Notes under the pieces: generated by a model
Databases searched by the model: none
Seen by the model: only the letters and a program-made list of their open reading frames with translations
Told to the model about the DNA's origin: nothing
Shown here: positions 62,909-64,000 of the stretch, in pieces
How positions within the stretch are numbered: the first letter of the stretch is position 1
How the letters are laid out: every line of letters starts with the position of its first letter
Assembly (NCBI GenBank): GCA_963747965.1
Contig: CAVVGZ010000009.1
Location: forward strand, 1-64,000
Length of the DNA: 64,000 bases
DNA from: CAVVGZ01 sp963747965
Lineage (GTDB): Bacteria; Chloroflexota; Anaerolineae; Anaerolineales; Anaerolineaceae
Reading direction: 5' to 3'
Translations under genes and position numbers: made by a program

Positions 62909-63406
62909 CTATGAACGTGGACCAACAACCTCTTCGATAACCAGCTTTCGGCGGGCTTTCTGTGCCCTTTGGTCAGATGTGACCAATTCCAACGCGTCCT
63001 TCGGGCAATACTTCACACATTGCGGTCCTTCTTCAATATCCTCACAATGATCACAAATCTCTGCCAGACGGCTTAGTGGGTTGATTGAAATTGCACCAAA
63101 ATCACAGGCTTCGATACACCATGCACAGCCATCACATTTATTGTCCTCAACTCGTATCCTGCCAGTGAGGTCATCCTGTCTCAAGGCGGATCGTGTGCAG
63201 GCAATAATACAAGGGGCATTTTCGCAGGTACGGCAGGCCACGGCCGTGATGAGAATCTCATGCGCTCTTACCACCCGGATTCGGGATCGATACGTGTTGA
63301 ACTCTCCTGTTTTTGTATAGGAGCATACATACTCACAAACCTGGCAGCCAATACATTTCTCAGGATCACATGCAATATATTTATATTTGGATGTTGTTGT
63401 CGCCAT
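62909..63406 (-). CDS. Four-cluster ferredoxin partner of the AOR
   Basis: A 165-residue iron-sulfur protein of the HycB/AorB-like type. Cysteine motifs: CIGCQVCEYVCS (about 18-29), CRTCENAPCIIACTRSAL, CDGCAWCIEACDFGA, and CDHCEDIEEGPQCVKYCP, giving up to four 4Fe-4S clusters. It sits between the aldehyde oxidoreductase and HdrA and is the natural electron carrier from the tungsten enzyme to the HdrA complex. The hdrA start follows 33 bases downstream. Confidence 0.88.
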   Translation of the reverse strand: MATTTSKYKYIACDPEKCIGCQVCEYVCSYTKTGEFNTYRSRIRVVRAHEILITAVACRTCENAPCIIACTRSALRQDDLTGRIRVEDNKCDGCAWCIEACDFGAISINPLSRLAEICDHCEDIEEGPQCVKYCPKDALELVTSDQRAQKARRKLVIEEVVGPRS

Positions 63407-63422
63407 TTGTTATCCTCGTCCT

Positions 63423-64000
63423 TTACACACCAATCTCTGCCGCAATATCTTCCATCTCGAGATCAGCCAGCAGCTGTTTCGGAAGCTTACCCTCAAATGT
63501 CCAGCCTTTAGCCATATAGTATATTTTCTTAAGGTACTTTAATTCCTCTTCAGTTACAAAAGTATTGGCGGAAGCGCCCTCTTTGAAACCCTCATTTTTC
63601 CAGCGATACGGGAGTTGGTCATCCTTCTCTGTCCAACCCTCCCGGATATTAAAAGCCTTTTTTATTGTATGCGCATGGATGCCAATTTTCTCAACATCAT
63701 CATAGCCATAGTTCCACCCGGTAGTGGCATTTATTAATTTGGCAATGGCAGGCCAGGCTCCCACCCGGTCAGCATTTCCTGTAAAACTGCGGCGGATGAA
63801 CTTGCACAGCGGCAGCGTATCATAAACAGCTGCATATACTTCCGTGCTGTTAGCAACCTTGCCCCGGTTTTCATCAACTGTAAAACGGTCTACTTTTATA
63901 TTCAGATCAGGATCAGAACCTTTTATATCCGGATCGTAAGCAGCTGAACGATTATGGCAGCCGCCGCGTGTTCCCGCTGCCAATCCTAAAGCAAATGTCT
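63423..64000 (-). CDS. Tungsten aldehyde:ferredoxin oxidoreductase, C-terminal part (continues beyond window)
   Basis: The last 190 or so residues of an AOR-family enzyme; the frame is open to the window edge. Typical segments are AAGTRGGCHNRSAA (the RGGCH motif of the pterin domain), VYDTLPLCKFIRRSFTG with the C-terminal cluster cysteine, and LINATTGWNYGYDDVEKIGI. The family oxidises aldehydes to acids with tungstopterin, or carries out special reductions as in BamB. The subtype cannot be told from this part. It is the first visible gene of the operon with the ferredoxin, HdrA and hydrogenase. Confidence 0.88.
   Translation of the reverse strand, partial: TFALGLAAGTRGGCHNRSAAYDPDIKGSDPDLNIKVDRFTVDENRGKVANSTEVYAAVYDTLPLCKFIRRSFTGNADRVGAWPAIAKLINATTGWNYGYDDVEKIGIHAHTIKKAFNIREGWTEKDDQLPYRWKNEGFKEGASANTFVTEEELKYLKKIYYMAKGWTFEGKLPKQLLADLEMEDIAAEIGV

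Noticed and set aside
55936..64000. Identity of the right-end operon as benzoyl-CoA reductase BamB-I
   Set aside because: AOR, ferredoxin and HdrA/MvhD parts are shared with Bam, but full hydrogenase large and small subunits are present and HdrB-like parts are missing; the AOR subtype lies outside the window.
1..64000. CRISPR array or complete insertion sequence
   Set aside because: No regularly spaced repeats, no transposase frame and no terminal inverted repeats with target duplication were seen.

Overview
The window looks like a chromosome segment of an anaerobic Chloroflexota bacterium, most likely Anaerolineae. This is inferred from gene style, not from a marker gene. Typical signs are a MalT-like LuxR regulator, a run of DUF4386 membrane proteins, a DUF3048 lipoprotein, an XPB/helicase-associated domain protein, a lamin-tail-domain protein next to dnaX-ybaB-recR, and an Hdr/Mvh/AOR redox cluster.

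Layout. 1-9.7 kb is an accessory region with a duplicated module: a LuxR/MalT-type regulator, a small conserved protein and a DUF4386 membrane protein. The left copy (1-1643) is cut by the window edge and carries frameshifts; the right copy (4904-8927) keeps the small protein and membrane protein intact. Between them lie further membrane proteins and a quinone-oxidoreductase-like gene. 10.3-11.5 kb holds a padR/gyrI-like pair with a palindrome in its promoter. 12.1-16.8 kb holds a LolD/MacB-type ABC ATPase and a large FtsX-like permease. 16.8-21.8 kb is decayed: broken hemerythrin, DUF5679, CBS and mercuric-reductase-like genes, several tRNA-Met fragments and one complete initiator tRNA-Met. 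21.9-25.3 kb has a flavodoxin, a Rieske oxygenase and a photolyase preceded by a structured leader with a 19-codon ORF. 25.4-28.8 kb encodes a DUF3048 lipoprotein and small membrane proteins.

28.99-34.26 kb is a thiamine operon on the minus strand: promoter, TPP riboswitch, terminator, thiamine pyrophosphokinase, ThiB, ThiP (frameshifted), ThiQ and a DUF402 protein. 34.4-46.0 kb is core-like: V4R protein, XPB-domain protein, kbl, NYN nuclease, the LTD-DUF1992-dnaX-ybaB-recR operon, a HerA-like ATPase and a SIS protein. 46.1-48.3 kb is a decaheme c-type cytochrome lipoprotein built from two five-heme halves, read in several frames here. 48.8-55.6 kb is a surface-polysaccharide cluster (GT2, large membrane protein, initiating sugar transferase, GT4).

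55.9-64.0 kb is the most interesting part: a minus-strand operon of aldehyde:ferredoxin oxidoreductase (AOR, C-terminus only), ferredoxin, HdrA-MvhD fusion, HdrC-ferredoxin-MvhD fusion, [NiFe]-hydrogenase small and large subunits, and a polyferredoxin. HdrA is interrupted by an in-frame TGA exactly where relatives have a cysteine (Cys-Ser-Ile-TGA), followed by a hairpin with the bulged U of a bacterial SECIS. It is therefore read as a selenoprotein of 841 residues. No HdrB is present, so the complex probably does not reduce a heterodisulfide; coupling of aldehyde or ferredoxin oxidation to H2 through a flavin-based bifurcating HdrA is the main hypothesis.

Many genes outside the redox operon carry single-base frameshifts, some at homopolymers. 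These could be assembly errors, except in 16.8-21.7 kb, where stops, truncations and several hits per gene point to true decay.
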